Shown here: piece by piece, positions 53,557 through 62,594 of the stretch
Layout of the letters: every line of letters begins with the position of its first letter
Numbering within the stretch: the stretch's first letter is position 1
DNA from: Pseudooceanicola endophyticus
Lineage (GTDB): Bacteria > Pseudomonadota > Alphaproteobacteria > Rhodobacterales > Rhodobacteraceae
Length of the DNA: 64,000 bases
Direction: 5' to 3'
Assembly (NCBI RefSeq): GCF_018760365.1
Contig: NZ_JAHIAB010000003.1
Coordinates: forward strand, 124,001-188,000
The notes under the pieces: generated by a model
What the model saw: the letters and a program-made list of their open reading frames with translations, nothing else
Database searches by the model: none
Told to the model about the DNA's origin: nothing
Position numbers and translations under genes: made by a program

Positions 53557-55416
53557 TTACGATGCCTCGTCGCCGGTTGAAAGGGGATCTCCGGCGCCGG
53601 CGGGCCGGCGCATGGCCAGGGCCAGATCGACGGCAGCCAGGACCAGTGCCGCCGGGCTGGGGGCGGCCATGTAGAGCGGCTGGCGGCGCGGGGCGAAGGA
53701 ATCCTTGAAGCGGCAAAGGCCATCGCCGCCGGAGCTGCGGGCGATGCGGGCACGCAGCCGCGCAAGACGGGGGTGTTCGCGGACTTCGCGGGCCGGCATG
53801 GCGGCCAGCGACAGCGGCACCCCTTCCGCAGCGGCGTCGTGGATGGCGGCCACCACCAGCGCGTGCATGGTGCCGTCGGGAAGATCCGGCCCGTGCCGCA
53901 TCAGGTCGAGGCAATATTCCCGGGTGTTGGCGTGGAAGGTGACAAAGGCCACGAGCTGGCTGTCCTGCTCGGCGCAATAGACCCGTTGGCGGGCAACGTA
54001 GGAGGGGGCGAAACGCCCGGTGGAGAGGCCGCGCGCCAGGCCGTGGCTGTCCTTCCAGGCACTGTCGAGCCGGGCCATGTCGGCCAGCGGCAGGTCGAGC
54101 GGGCGGCGGATGCGGATGCCGGCCTTTTCGGCGTGGCGCAGCTTGCGGCGCAGCTGGCGGTGGCGAGGAGTGTCGATCTGGAAGCCGGCGGCGTCGATCA
54201 CGGCCTCGTCGGCGACGCGGGCCAGTTTCCAGCCGGCGCGGCGGGCCAGGATCGCCTGACGGGGACTGCACTTGTAGACCACGGCCAGGCGGTTGCTGGC
54301 ACGGGCCGCCCGGTGCAGCCGGGGCAGCAGCGTGTCGAGCGGCCCGGTCAGCGGATCGAAGAGCAGGGTCAGGGTCTGTGGCGTGTCGATGCAGAGCGCG
54401 CCATTGCGGGTCTCGCCCAGCAGGCGGGCGCCGTTCTGCCGGGCAACCCCGCTTTCCGAGCGCGGCGCGTGCAGCAGCAGCAGTTCGGGGACCCGGCGGG
54501 GGACATGGGCCCGGGCATCGGTGGCGCGTTCGCGCGGGCGCAGAAGCTGCGGGGCGGCGGCCAGGGCGGGCAGGGCATAGTAGACCAGGCGAAAGGCCAG
54601 GACGGCGGCTAGAAGCTCGGGCTCGGGCAGGGCGGGCAGCAGTGCCAGCAGCGTCAGCTCGAACGGGCCGACGCCGCCGGGGGTGCCGCCGAAAAGGCCG
54701 GCGCCAAGGGCCAGCAGGAAGACCGGCAGGAAGGTGGGGAAGGGCGGCGGGGCGGGCAGCAGCGCATACATCGCCGCACCGGCGGCGGCGGTGTCGAGGG
54801 CGGCGAAGAGGCTGATCGCCGCCATGGCATGGAGCGAGGGCAGGCGGAAACGCCAGCGTGCCAGCCGCAGCTCCGGCAGGAAGAGGGCCAGGGCCGGCAG
54901 CAGGAAGACCCCGGCCAGCGCCGACAGCAGCATCCAGCCCGGCAGCAGGTGCGGCGCCAGAACCAGGCAGGCCAGCGCCGTGATCAGCGCCCAGGAGATC
55001 AGGAAGGAGACCGAGACCGCAGCCGTGACCTGGGCCGCGCGCAGCGGTCCCAGCACCGGCAGAAGCCGCCAGCGCACCAGGGCGCCGGTCAGCACGCCAA
55101 GGCCCAGAAGCTGCGCCAGCGCGATGGCCGAGGCGCCCGACACCTGGGCCTCCAGCGGGCCGATGCCGGTGCGCAGGTGGCGGTGGATCACCGCGTCGTA
55201 GCGCCCGAGCGCCCAGAAGCTGATCGCGGTGGCGGCGATCGCCGCCAGCCACTGGCCCGGTCGGACCGCGCGGAACGCCTCCCAGATCAGGGCGGGGTCG
55301 AGACCCGACAGCCGCCCCGTCAGCAGCCACAGGCAAAGCCCCCCGATCCCCAGCGGCAGGGCATAGCGCAGCCAGGCCTTTGCCGGCCCCTTGCGTCCAG
55401 CGATGGCCATCGTCAT
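53557..55416 (-). CDS. MprF-like phosphatidylglycerol aminoacyltransferase / flippase
   Basis: 619 residues. The first 310 hold about eight membrane segments with the LPG-synthase transmembrane pattern (LFGGTPGGVGPFELTLLALL). The rest is a cytosolic DUF2156 catalytic domain (RRKLRHAEKAGIRIRRPLDL, FVTFHANTREYCLDLMRHG, GLCRFKDSFAPRRQPLYMA). It would add an amino acid, often lysine or alanine, to phosphatidylglycerol and reduce surface charge. S. aureus MprF is about 840 residues; this version lacks the first group of helices. GGGAG lies near the ATG. Confidence 0.85.
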   Translation of the reverse strand: MTMAIAGRKGPAKAWLRYALPLGIGGLCLWLLTGRLSGLDPALIWEAFRAVRPGQWLAAIAATAISFWALGRYDAVIHRHLRTGIGPLEAQVSGASAIALAQLLGLGVLTGALVRWRLLPVLGPLRAAQVTAAVSVSFLISWALITALACLVLAPHLLPGWMLLSALAGVFLLPALALFLPELRLARWRFRLPSLHAMAAISLFAALDTAAAGAAMYALLPAPPPFPTFLPVFLLALGAGLFGGTPGGVGPFELTLLALLPALPEPELLAAVLAFRLVYYALPALAAAPQLLRPRERATDARAHVPRRVPELLLLHAPRSESGVARQNGARLLGETRNGALCIDTPQTLTLLFDPLTGPLDTLLPRLHRAARASNRLAVVYKCSPRQAILARRAGWKLARVADEAVIDAAGFQIDTPRHRQLRRKLRHAEKAGIRIRRPLDLPLADMARLDSAWKDSHGLARGLSTGRFAPSYVARQRVYCAEQDSQLVAFVTFHANTREYCLDLMRHGPDLPDGTMHALVVAAIHDAAAEGVPLSLAAMPAREVREHPRLARLRARIARSSGGDGLCRFKDSFAPRRQPLYMAAPSPAALVLAAVDLALAMRRPAGAGDPLSTGDEAS

Positions 55417-55567
55417 CCCGGCTCCCTTCCCCTTCAGGTGTGACGCTTCAGGGGTAGGCGGGCTTCCTTGCCGGTTGCTTAAGCCCGGGGCGGGAAAGTT
55501 CCTCGGTTTGAAGACACTTCCCGCTTGTCCGGCGCGGCGGATGGGCCGGCGCCGGGATCAGGGGGGA

Positions 55568-55894
55568 TCAGTGGGCGTGCGGCGGGGCCTCCGGCGCCCC
55601 CTCGGCGGCATGGGCGAGGTCGAGAAGGTGCTGGTAATGGCTCTCGATCTCGGTCCGGGTGACGTGGCCGGCCAGCAGCCGCACCACCGCCTCGGGCACC
55701 GGAAGATGTCCCTCCAGGTCGGCCTGCAGCAGCCGCTGGGCGGTGATCTCGGCGGCGCCGTCCTGCTGGCCCAGCGACTGTGCGGCCCAGACCGCCAGGG
55801 CGCGCTTGGCCCGGGACAGGACGCGGAACTCGGTCTCAGCGGCGCCGGCCCAGCGGGCCTCTGCGGCGCGCTCGCGGTCATCGAACGTGGTCAT
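55568..55894 (-). CDS. DUF1476 protein (ATP synthase inhibitor zeta-like)
   Basis: 108 residues, starting MTTFDDRERAAEARWA, which is the DUF1476 signature start. The zeta subunit of Paracoccus F1Fo-ATPase belongs to this family and blocks ATP hydrolysis through its N-terminus. Later parts, AKRALAVWAAQSLGQ and AAEITAQRLLQADLE, fit, but the C-terminal half is diverged and ends in a His-containing tail. It is a plausible paralogue rather than the main zeta subunit. A promoter region of about 270 bases separates it from divergent purC. Confidence 0.8.
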   Translation of the reverse strand: MTTFDDRERAAEARWAGAAETEFRVLSRAKRALAVWAAQSLGQQDGAAEITAQRLLQADLEGHLPVPEAVVRLLAGHVTRTEIESHYQHLLDLAHAAEGAPEAPPHAH

Positions 55895-56168
55895 GGATCA
55901 GTCCTCCTCTCTGGACCGGCCTCCTCCGCCGGCCCCCGGAGCGCGATGCTCCGGAACATATTCAGTATAGCGCATTTCCGGTGGCTGCGGGTAGTGCCCC
56001 GTTGCGGGCCTTCGCGGCGTCGCCAGGACCCGGAAAAACGGGCCGTCGCCTTGTTTTCAAGGCCTGTGCCCCGGGCGGGCCGCAGCGCCGCTTGCGGCAG
56101 GACACGGCTTGGACTAAGAGGGCGCAACCAGAAGACTCTCCCCCAAAGTCAACAGAGGCCCCAAGCCA

Positions 56169-56927
56169 ATGGCGCGACGCAAGAAAATCTATGAAGGCAA
56201 GGCCAAGATCCTGTACGAAGGCCCGGAGCCCGGCACCATCGTCCAGTATTTCAAGGACGACGCCACCGCGTTCAACGCGCAGAAGAAGGCCACCATCGAA
56301 GGCAAGGGCGTGCTGAACAACCGCCTGAGCGAGTTCTTCATGACCGGCCTCAACAACATCGGCGTGCCGACGCACTTCATCCGTAGGCTGAACATGCGCG
56401 AGCAGCTCTGCCGCTCCTGCGAGATCATTCCGCTGGAGATCATCGTACGCAACTTCGCCGCAGGCTCGCTGTCCAAGCGCCTGGGCGTCGAGGAAGGCGC
56501 GCAGCTGCCCCGTCCGATCGTCGAATACTGCTACAAGGACGATGCGCTCGGTGATCCGCTGGTGTCGGAAGAGCACATCGCCGCCTTCGGCTGGGCCAGC
56601 CAGCAGGACATGGACGACATCGTCCACCTGGCGCTGCGGGTGAACGACTTCCTGTCCGGCGTCATGATGGCCGTCGGCATCAAGCTGGTGGACTTCAAGA
56701 TCGAGATCGGCCGCGTCTACGAGGGCGACTTCCAGCGCCTTGTCGTTGCCGACGAGATCAGCCCCGACAGCTGCCGCCTCTGGGACATCGAGACCGGCGC
56801 GCACCTGGACAAGGACGTGTTCCGCCGCGACCTGGGCAGCCTGACCGATGCCTATACCGAAGTGGCCCGCCGCCTTGGCGTGATCCCCCAGACCACCGGC
56901 GTCTCCAAGCCTACCCTGATCAATTGA
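56169..56927 (+). CDS. purC: Phosphoribosylaminoimidazole-succinocarboxamide synthase
   Basis: 252 residues, the short bacterial PurC form. [20 protein letters not shown] is the ATP-binding start; [26 protein letters not shown] and VDFKIEIGR with [12 protein letters not shown] are family signatures. It joins aspartate to CAIR to make SAICAR. purS follows after 13 bases. No riboswitch was seen upstream. Confidence 0.97.
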   Translation: MARRKKIYEGKAKILYEGPEPGTIVQYFKDDATAFNAQKKATIEGKGVLNNRLSEFFMTGLNNIGVPTHFIRRLNMREQLCRSCEIIPLEIIVRNFAAGSLSKRLGVEEGAQLPRPIVEYCYKDDALGDPLVSEEHIAAFGWASQQDMDDIVHLALRVNDFLSGVMMAVGIKLVDFKIEIGRVYEGDFQRLVVADEISPDSCRLWDIETGAHLDKDVFRRDLGSLTDAYTEVARRLGVIPQTTGVSKPTLIN

Positions 56928-56940
56928 GGAGAGACCTGAA

Positions 56941-57171
56941 ATGAAAGCCCGCGTCCATGTCATGCTGAAGAACGGTGTGCTCGACCCGCAGGGAGAGGCG
57001 GTGCGCCACGCGCTCGGAAGTCTCGGTTTCGCAGGCGTCGAGGGCGTCCGCCAGGGCAAGGTGATCGAGCTGGACCTGGCCGAGGGCACCTCGGAGGACA
57101 CCGTGAAGGAGATGTGCGAGAAGCTGCTCGCCAACACGGTGATCGAAAGCTACTCGGTCGAGATGGTCTGA
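56941..57171 (+). CDS. purS: Phosphoribosylformylglycinamidine synthase subunit PurS
   Basis: 76 residues, the size of PurS. VMLKNGVLDPQGEAVRHALG is characteristic, and it ends with VIESYSVEMV. It bridges PurL and PurQ in the three-part FGAM synthase. It is co-transcribed with purC. A strong terminator follows, so purQ is in a separate unit even though it encodes the partner subunit. purL is not in the window. Confidence 0.95.
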   Translation: MKARVHVMLKNGVLDPQGEAVRHALGSLGFAGVEGVRQGKVIELDLAEGTSEDTVKEMCEKLLANTVIESYSVEMV

Positions 57172-57214
57172 GGCGTTTCGCCCGGGGCCTGCCGGTTCCG
57201 GACCACGAGATCAG

Positions 57215-57250
57215 AACCCCCGCGGGCCCCGGCCTGCGGGGGTTTTTCTT
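57215..57250 (+). terminator. Intrinsic terminator after purS
   Basis: AACCCCCGC (57215-57223) pairs with GCGGGGGTT (57236-57244), followed by TTTCTTT. Strong terminator between purS and purQ. Confidence 0.9.
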
Positions 57251-57276
57251 TGGGAAACCGGCGCGGGCGCGCCGGT

Positions 57277-57311
57277 GCCTCCGGCGGCCGTATTTTGCGG
57301 AAAGATGAAGG
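57277..57311 (+). repeat. Copy of the interspersed ATATTT/AGATGAA element
   Basis: GCCTCCGGCGGCCGTATTTT then GCGGAAAGATGAAGG. First of two adjacent copies between purS and purQ. Confidence 0.75.
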
Positions 57312-57330
57312 CGGGCGCGGGCGGCAGGAC

Positions 57331-57363
57331 GCCTCCGGCGGGCATATTTGGGGAAAGATGAAA
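57331..57363 (+). repeat. Copy of the interspersed ATATTT/AGATGAA element
   Basis: GCCTCCGGCGGGCATATTTG then GGGAAAGATGAAA. Second adjacent copy, 54 bases after the start of the first. Confidence 0.75.
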
Positions 57364-57485
57364 GGGGCGGGGCCAGGAATTGCGACGGCAGGGTGCAATT
57401 CGTGCGGGCGGTGCTTGATCCGGGGGGCGCGCGCGCGTATCAGCAGGGCGAAATTCCCCGCCACGCCAGATGCCGGAGCCCCGCC

Positions 57486-58154
57486 ATGAAAGCCGCCGTC
57501 CTCGTCTTCCCCGGGTCCAACTGCGACCGTGACCTCAAGACCGCCTTCGAGAAGGCCGGCGCCGAGGTCACCATGGTCTGGCACAAGGATCATGAGCTGC
57601 CCCAGGGCATCGACATCGTCGGCGTGCCCGGCGGCTTTTCCTATGGTGACTATCTGCGCTGCGGCGCGATTGCCGCCAACTCGCCGATCTGCGCCTCGCT
57701 GAAGGCCCATGTGGAGCGCGGCGGCTATGCCCTGGGTGTCTGCAACGGTTTCCAGATCCTGACCGAGACGCGCATCCTGCCGGGCGCGCTGCTGCGCAAT
57801 GCGGGTCTGAAATACATCTGCAAGCATGTGCCGCTGAAGGTCGAGACTTCGGACAGCATCTTCACCCGCGCCTACAATGCCGGCTCCAGCCTGTCGATCC
57901 CGATCGCGCACCATGACGGCAACTACCAGGCCGATGCGGAGCTGCTGGCGGAACTGCGCGGCGAGGACCGCATCGCCTTCACCTACGAAGAGAACCCCAA
58001 CGGTTCGGCCGGGGATATCGCCGGCGTGCTGAGCGCCAACCGCCGCGTGCTGGGCATGATGCCGCACCCGGAGCGCGCCGCCGATGCCGGCCATGGCGGC
58101 ACCGATGGCACCGCGATGTTCACCGGGCTGATGGACGCGCTGGTCAGCGCCTGA
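57486..58154 (+). CDS. purQ: Phosphoribosylformylglycinamidine synthase subunit PurQ
   Basis: 222 residues from the ATG giving MKAAVLVFPGSNCDRDLKTA. The glutaminase nucleophile is the Cys of GVCNGFQIL; GVPGGFSYGDYLRCGAIAA is the family motif and the His-Glu pair is in MMPHPERA. It supplies ammonia from glutamine to PurL. Longer upstream readings cross the repeat elements and are rejected. Confidence 0.96.
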   Translation: MKAAVLVFPGSNCDRDLKTAFEKAGAEVTMVWHKDHELPQGIDIVGVPGGFSYGDYLRCGAIAANSPICASLKAHVERGGYALGVCNGFQILTETRILPGALLRNAGLKYICKHVPLKVETSDSIFTRAYNAGSSLSIPIAHHDGNYQADAELLAELRGEDRIAFTYEENPNGSAGDIAGVLSANRRVLGMMPHPERAADAGHGGTDGTAMFTGLMDALVSA

Positions 58155-58254
58155 GCGAGCCGGGGCGGCGCTTCTTCGCCCATGGCGTGCCGCCTGCTGT
58201 CCGCCCGGTCAGCACGCGCTTGAGCAGGCATCGCGCCCGGCGTAATCTGGCGCA

Positions 58255-60009
58255 ATGTTTGCGAGGCGATCTTCGAGGCCCCTGAGGGGGCGCACTGTCA
58301 GCTGGCGGGCGCGGATCGCGCTCGCCTTCTTCGTTGCCATGGTCATTGTCGTGGTCACGGTGACCAACGGCCTGCTGATGGATCGCTTCACCGCGAATAC
58401 CCGCACCCGGGCCGAGCTGCGGCTGGCGCTGTTTGGTGCCAACCTGGTGAGCGAGCTGCGCCGCAATTCCATCGTGCCGCAGCTGCTGGCCCGCGATCCG
58501 GAGCTGATCGGGGCGCTGAATTCAGCCGATTACAGCCGTTCGACCCAGCGTCTGATGTCCTTCGTGGACGAGATCGGCGCGGCCAGCCTGATGCTGCTGG
58601 ACAAGGACGGGCGCGCGGTTGCCAGCACCGACCGCAACCGGCTGGGCGAGAACCACCGCCAGGACAGTTTCTTTGTCGATGCGCAGCGTTCCAACGACAC
58701 GGTGTTTTCGCTGCTGAAGGGCGACAGCCCCGGTTTCACCTTCACCTATTCGCGCCGGATCGAGGACCACGGGGTTCTGCTGGGGGTGATCGTCGTCACC
58801 GTCGACCTGCAGAAGTTCGAACGCTCCTGGTCGGGGATCTCGGATGCGCTGCTGGTGATGGACAGCGAGGGCCGTATCATCCTGTCGACCGAGCCGATCT
58901 GGCGCGGCCTTCAGGAGGACGAGGCGGTCAGCCGCGAACCGCCCAGCTCCGCGATCCAGCGGGCGCTGCTGGCGACTGCCGACTGGGCGCCTTCGGTCGA
59001 TGGCTATCTGGGCGGTGAGGCCGTCATGCGGGTCTCCAGCCGGATCCCGTTCCGGGGCTGGCAGGTCGCCAGTTACACCAGTTACGCCAGTGTTCGCGAA
59101 AAAGTGAATGGCGTGCTGGCGCTGGAGATCATGGGCTTTGCCATCCTGCTGGCGCTGGCCTTCTACGCGCTCAGCCGCAAGACCATGCTGCGGCTGGCCT
59201 TCACCCAGGAGGAGTCCGCGGACCTGCGGGCGCTGAACGAAAGGCTGCAACGCGAGATCGCCGAGCGCGAGCGGATGAAACGCTCGCTTCACGTGGTGGA
59301 GCAGAGCCTGGCCCAGAGCCAGAAGCTGGCCGCCCTGGGCGAGATGTCGGCGGCTGTCAGCCATGAGCTGAACCAGCCGCTCGCCGCCATGAAGACCTAC
59401 CTGGCTGGCGCCCAGCTGCTGCTGCGCCGCAACCGCCCCGAAGAGGCGCTGGCCAGCTTCCAGAGGATCGACGACCTGATCGGGCGGATGGGCAAGATTA
59501 CCCGTCAGCTCAAGAGCTTCGCCAGCAAGGGCGGGGATCAGCTGACCCCGGTGAACATGGGCGACGCGCTGGCCTCGGCGCTGGCAATGATGGAGCCGCA
59601 GCTGCGTCAGCGCCGCGTCCGCATCACCCGGGCGCTGCCCGAAAAGGCGGTGATGGTGATGGCCGACCAGGTGCGGCTGGAGCAGGTGATGATCAACCTG
59701 CTGCGCAATGCGCTGGATGCCACGGCGGCAGTGGAGAATGCGCAGGTCGACATTATATTGTCTGCCGGAGAGACCGCGACATTGACGGTGCGCGACAACG
59801 GCACCGGCATTCAGGACCTCGATGAACTGTTTGAGCCCTTCTACACAACCAAGCCGCCGGGCGATGGCACGGGGCTGGGGCTGGCGATCTCCTCGGGGAT
59901 CGTGGGTGACCTTGGGGGACGACTGACCGCACGGAACGCGGAAGGGGGTGGGGCTGTTTTCGAAGTACAGCTTCCTATCTTGTCCGAAGACATAGAAGCC
60001 GCAGAATAA
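58255..60009 (+). CDS. Sensor histidine kinase (DctB-like)
   Basis: 584 residues: N-terminal helix (about 22-42, ALAFFVAMVIVVVTVTNGLL), a long periplasmic sensor of double-PAS type, a second helix near 290-308, a coiled linker (LRALNERLQREIAERERMKR), HisKA with H370 in AVSHELNQPLAAMKTYLAG and an HATPase domain with NLLRNALDAT, DNGTGI and GTGLGLAIS. This is the DctB plan; the ligand is probably a C4-dicarboxylate, although no dctPQM transporter is in the window. The regulator gene follows 18 bases later. Confidence 0.9.
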   Translation: MFARRSSRPLRGRTVSWRARIALAFFVAMVIVVVTVTNGLLMDRFTANTRTRAELRLALFGANLVSELRRNSIVPQLLARDPELIGALNSADYSRSTQRLMSFVDEIGAASLMLLDKDGRAVASTDRNRLGENHRQDSFFVDAQRSNDTVFSLLKGDSPGFTFTYSRRIEDHGVLLGVIVVTVDLQKFERSWSGISDALLVMDSEGRIILSTEPIWRGLQEDEAVSREPPSSAIQRALLATADWAPSVDGYLGGEAVMRVSSRIPFRGWQVASYTSYASVREKVNGVLALEIMGFAILLALAFYALSRKTMLRLAFTQEESADLRALNERLQREIAERERMKRSLHVVEQSLAQSQKLAALGEMSAAVSHELNQPLAAMKTYLAGAQLLLRRNRPEEALASFQRIDDLIGRMGKITRQLKSFASKGGDQLTPVNMGDALASALAMMEPQLRQRRVRITRALPEKAVMVMADQVRLEQVMINLLRNALDATAAVENAQVDIILSAGETATLTVRDNGTGIQDLDELFEPFYTTKPPGDGTGLGLAISSGIVGDLGGRLTARNAEGGGAVFEVQLPILSEDIEAAE

Positions 60010-60027
60010 TCAGAAGCGGAGACGCAG

Positions 60028-61365
60028 ATGCAAAAAGCCATGAAGATCGCGATCGTCGATGACGAGCAGGACATGCGCCAATCGATCAGCCAGTGGCTGG
60101 CCCTGTCGGGTTACGACACCGAGACCTTCCCGAGCGCCGAAGAGGCGCTGAAGAAGCTCGGGCCCGATTATCCGGGCATCGTGATCTCGGACATCAAGAT
60201 GCCGGGCATGGATGGCATGGCCTTCCTGAAGAAACTGATGGGGACCGACAGCGCCCTTCCGGTGATCATGATCACCGGCCACGGCGACGTGCCGATGGCG
60301 GTGGAAGCGATGCGCCTTGGTGCCTTCGACTTCCTTGAAAAGCCGTTCAACCCCGACAAGATGACCCAGCTTGCCAAGAAGGCCGCCAATGCGCGCCGTC
60401 TGGTGATGGACAATCGTCAGCTGCGCAAGGAACTGTCGGACGGCGGCCAGATCATGAAGAAGTTGATCGGCACCTCTCCGGCGATGGAACGCCTGCGCGA
60501 GGACATTCTGGACCTGGGCCAGGCCGACGGCCATGTGCTGATCGACGGCGAAACCGGTACCGGCAAGACGCTGGTGGCCCATGCGCTGCACGCGGTGGGC
60601 GCGCGCGCCGGCAAGCGCTTCGTTCTGATCTCCTGCGCGGCCTTCGAGGAAGACGCGCTGTCCAAGCGCCTGTTCGGCCCGATGATGCCCGAGGATTCGC
60701 GCCTGCCCGCGATCGAGGAAGCCCGCGGCGGCACCCTGGTTCTGGAAGACGTCGAGGCGCTCTCGGATCAGCTTCAGGCCCGCCTGCTGAGCGCGATCAA
60801 CGAGCAGGGCACGCCCGGGGAAACCCGGATCGTGGCGATCTCAAACCTGCAGGAGCAGAACCGCACCTGCGAGGACGTGCTGCGCCCGGACCTGTTCTAC
60901 CGTCTGGCCGCGCTGCGCATCACCGTGCCGCCGCTGCGCCAGCGCGGCGAGGACATCCTGACCCTCTTCACCCGCTTCAGCGAGCAGTTCAGCGATGAAT
61001 ACGGCTGCGACAGCCCGCAGGTTTCGGCGCAGGAGGCCGCCCAGCTGCTGCAGGCGCCCTGGCCGGGCAACGTGCGTCAGCTGATCAACGTCGCCGAACG
61101 CGCCGTGCTGCAATCGCGTCGCGGCTCGGGCACCATCGCCTCCCTGCTGATGAGCGAGAACGAGGAGATGCAGCCGGTGATGACCACCGAGGGCAAGCCG
61201 CTGAAGGAATACGTGGAAGCCTTCGAGCGGATGCTGATCGACAATACGATGCGTCGCCACAAGGGCTCCATCGCCAGCGTCATGGAAGAGCTGTGCCTGC
61301 CGCGCCGGACCCTGAACGAGAAGATGGCGAAATACGGCCTGCAACGGGCCGATTACCTGGTCTGA
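60028..61365 (+). CDS. Response regulator of the NtrC/DctD family, lacking the GAFTGA loop
   Basis: 445 residues. Receiver at 1-125 with D11, D12 and phospho-acceptor D55 (VISDIKMPG). The AAA+ domain has Walker A GETGTGKT at 174-181, but after it the sequence runs RLFGPMMPEDSRLPAIE to GGTLVLEDV: the E-K-GAFTGA segment is missing and the Walker B acidic pair is ED instead of DE. A Fis-type helix-turn-helix ends the protein (GSIASVMEELCLPRRTLNEK). Without GAFTGA it should not activate sigma-54 polymerase, like Rhodobacter capsulatus NtrC, which works with the housekeeping sigma factor. Paired with the DctB-like kinase. Confidence 0.9.
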   Translation: MQKAMKIAIVDDEQDMRQSISQWLALSGYDTETFPSAEEALKKLGPDYPGIVISDIKMPGMDGMAFLKKLMGTDSALPVIMITGHGDVPMAVEAMRLGAFDFLEKPFNPDKMTQLAKKAANARRLVMDNRQLRKELSDGGQIMKKLIGTSPAMERLREDILDLGQADGHVLIDGETGTGKTLVAHALHAVGARAGKRFVLISCAAFEEDALSKRLFGPMMPEDSRLPAIEEARGGTLVLEDVEALSDQLQARLLSAINEQGTPGETRIVAISNLQEQNRTCEDVLRPDLFYRLAALRITVPPLRQRGEDILTLFTRFSEQFSDEYGCDSPQVSAQEAAQLLQAPWPGNVRQLINVAERAVLQSRRGSGTIASLLMSENEEMQPVMTTEGKPLKEYVEAFERMLIDNTMRRHKGSIASVMEELCLPRRTLNEKMAKYGLQRADYLV

Positions 61366-61387
61366 GCGCAGGGCCTTGCGAAAAAGC

Positions 61388-61421
61388 AAACGGGGATGGT
61401 CCAGCCATCCCCGTTTTTCTT
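61388..61421. terminator. Bidirectional terminator after the DctD-like gene
   Basis: AAACGGGGATGG-TCCAG-CCATCCCCGTTT (61388-61416), then TTCTTT. It lies between convergent stops and serves the phytase-like gene as well. Confidence 0.92.
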
Positions 61422-61426
61422 TGGCC

Positions 61427-62515
61427 TCAGCTGTGGGGCAGGTCCACGGCGAACCAGGCGAACTGGTTCACCTCATGCGAAGAGAAGTTGTTGTCGGCTT
61501 CCAGGATCAGGCTCTGCTTGCCGTCGATGACGGGGCCGAACTCGATGGCTTCCAGATTGTCGACGGGCACCTTGAAGGGATTGTGATCCTTGTCGAGCTG
61601 GAACCACAGGGTCTTCTGGACGGGGGTGTCCTTGGCCAGGTCCAGCTTGTCCTGACCCGAGACATCGGTGGCCCCATCAAGGCTGACCAGATAGGCACGG
61701 ATGTTGTCGCCGACACCCTTGGTCCAGCTGCGCTCCAGCACCACGTAGCGGCCGTCGGGCAGGGCGGCCATGGCGCTGATGCCGTTGTCGGCCCAGTCTC
61801 CGGCTTTCGGCGGCGCGGCGGGGATCTTGTCGACCTCGTAGAGGTACTGGGCGCCGGGTTTCAGCGTCTCAAGGTCGAAGGTCAGCAGGCGGGCGGGGCT
61901 GCCGGCCTCCAGCGTTGCCTTCGGGCCGTCCTGCTGCAGCGCGTTCTCGGTCGCGGCGACCAGCATCTTGCCGTCGCCGCTCAGGGTCAGCCCCTCGTGG
62001 CCGAGGTTCTCGTAGACGCCGTGGTGCCCCGAGGCATCGGGCAGGAAGGCGGCGGGCAGGTCCAGCTTGTGGCTGTCGGTGCCGTCCATCTTGGCGACGT
62101 AGATCGCCGGGGCGTTCTCCTCGTCGCGCTCCGAGCTCCAGAACATGCGGTCATGGGCGGGATCCAGCGCGATGCCCTCGGGGTCGGCGCCCTTCTGGTC
62201 GAAATGCGCGCCGCCCGGCGCCATCAGCTCGTGCATGGACTTGATGTCCAGGCCCTTGAACTTGCCGTCCGCCAGCGTCAGCCCCAGCGTATAGAAGCGC
62301 ACCGGGCCGAATTCCCCCTTGTCGTCCGAGATCGCGACGAAAGTGCCCGTTTTGGCATCATAGGACAGATCCGAAAGCCCGCCGAGGCCGACGCCGCCGA
62401 TGGACAGCCCCGAGGTCAGCTCGAAATCATCCATGAACTGCGGCGCGGGCAGATCCTGGGCCATCAGGGCAGAGGGGGCTGCGGCCAGCAGCAGAAGGGG
62501 AAGAAGGTGTTTCAT
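61427..62515 (-). CDS. Phytase-like esterase domain protein, secreted
   Basis: 362 residues from the ATG at 62515, with AAGGA seven bases upstream. Signal peptide MKHLLPLLLLAAAPSALMAQ. The mature part is a beta-propeller of the 'esterase-like activity of phytase' family: GLSDLSYDAKTGTFVAISDD, DPEGIALDPAHDRMFWSSE, NLGHEGLTLSGDGKMLVAAT and DNLEAIEFGP. Such proteins are periplasmic or secreted; activity against phosphate esters is proposed. GTCA-type half-sites 11 bases apart lie upstream (62566-62594). Confidence 0.85.
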   Translation of the reverse strand: MKHLLPLLLLAAAPSALMAQDLPAPQFMDDFELTSGLSIGGVGLGGLSDLSYDAKTGTFVAISDDKGEFGPVRFYTLGLTLADGKFKGLDIKSMHELMAPGGAHFDQKGADPEGIALDPAHDRMFWSSERDEENAPAIYVAKMDGTDSHKLDLPAAFLPDASGHHGVYENLGHEGLTLSGDGKMLVAATENALQQDGPKATLEAGSPARLLTFDLETLKPGAQYLYEVDKIPAAPPKAGDWADNGISAMAALPDGRYVVLERSWTKGVGDNIRAYLVSLDGATDVSGQDKLDLAKDTPVQKTLWFQLDKDHNPFKVPVDNLEAIEFGPVIDGKQSLILEADNNFSSHEVNQFAWFAVDLPHS

Positions 62516-62565
62516 CGGCAATCCTTGTGATGAAAAGATGTGTTTCGCCGCCTTCGCGCGGCGAT

Positions 62566-62594
62566 GTCACGATCGAATGACAGCGCCGTGACGT
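62566..62594 (-). promoter_or_regulatory. Possible Pho-box-like direct repeats upstream of the phytase-like gene
   Basis: On the minus strand, GTCA, GTCA and GTGA half-sites fall at 11-base steps (ACGTCAC, CTGTCAT, TCGTGAC); the middle one is a perfect Pho-box half-site and the others are weak. Suggestive only. Confidence 0.3.
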
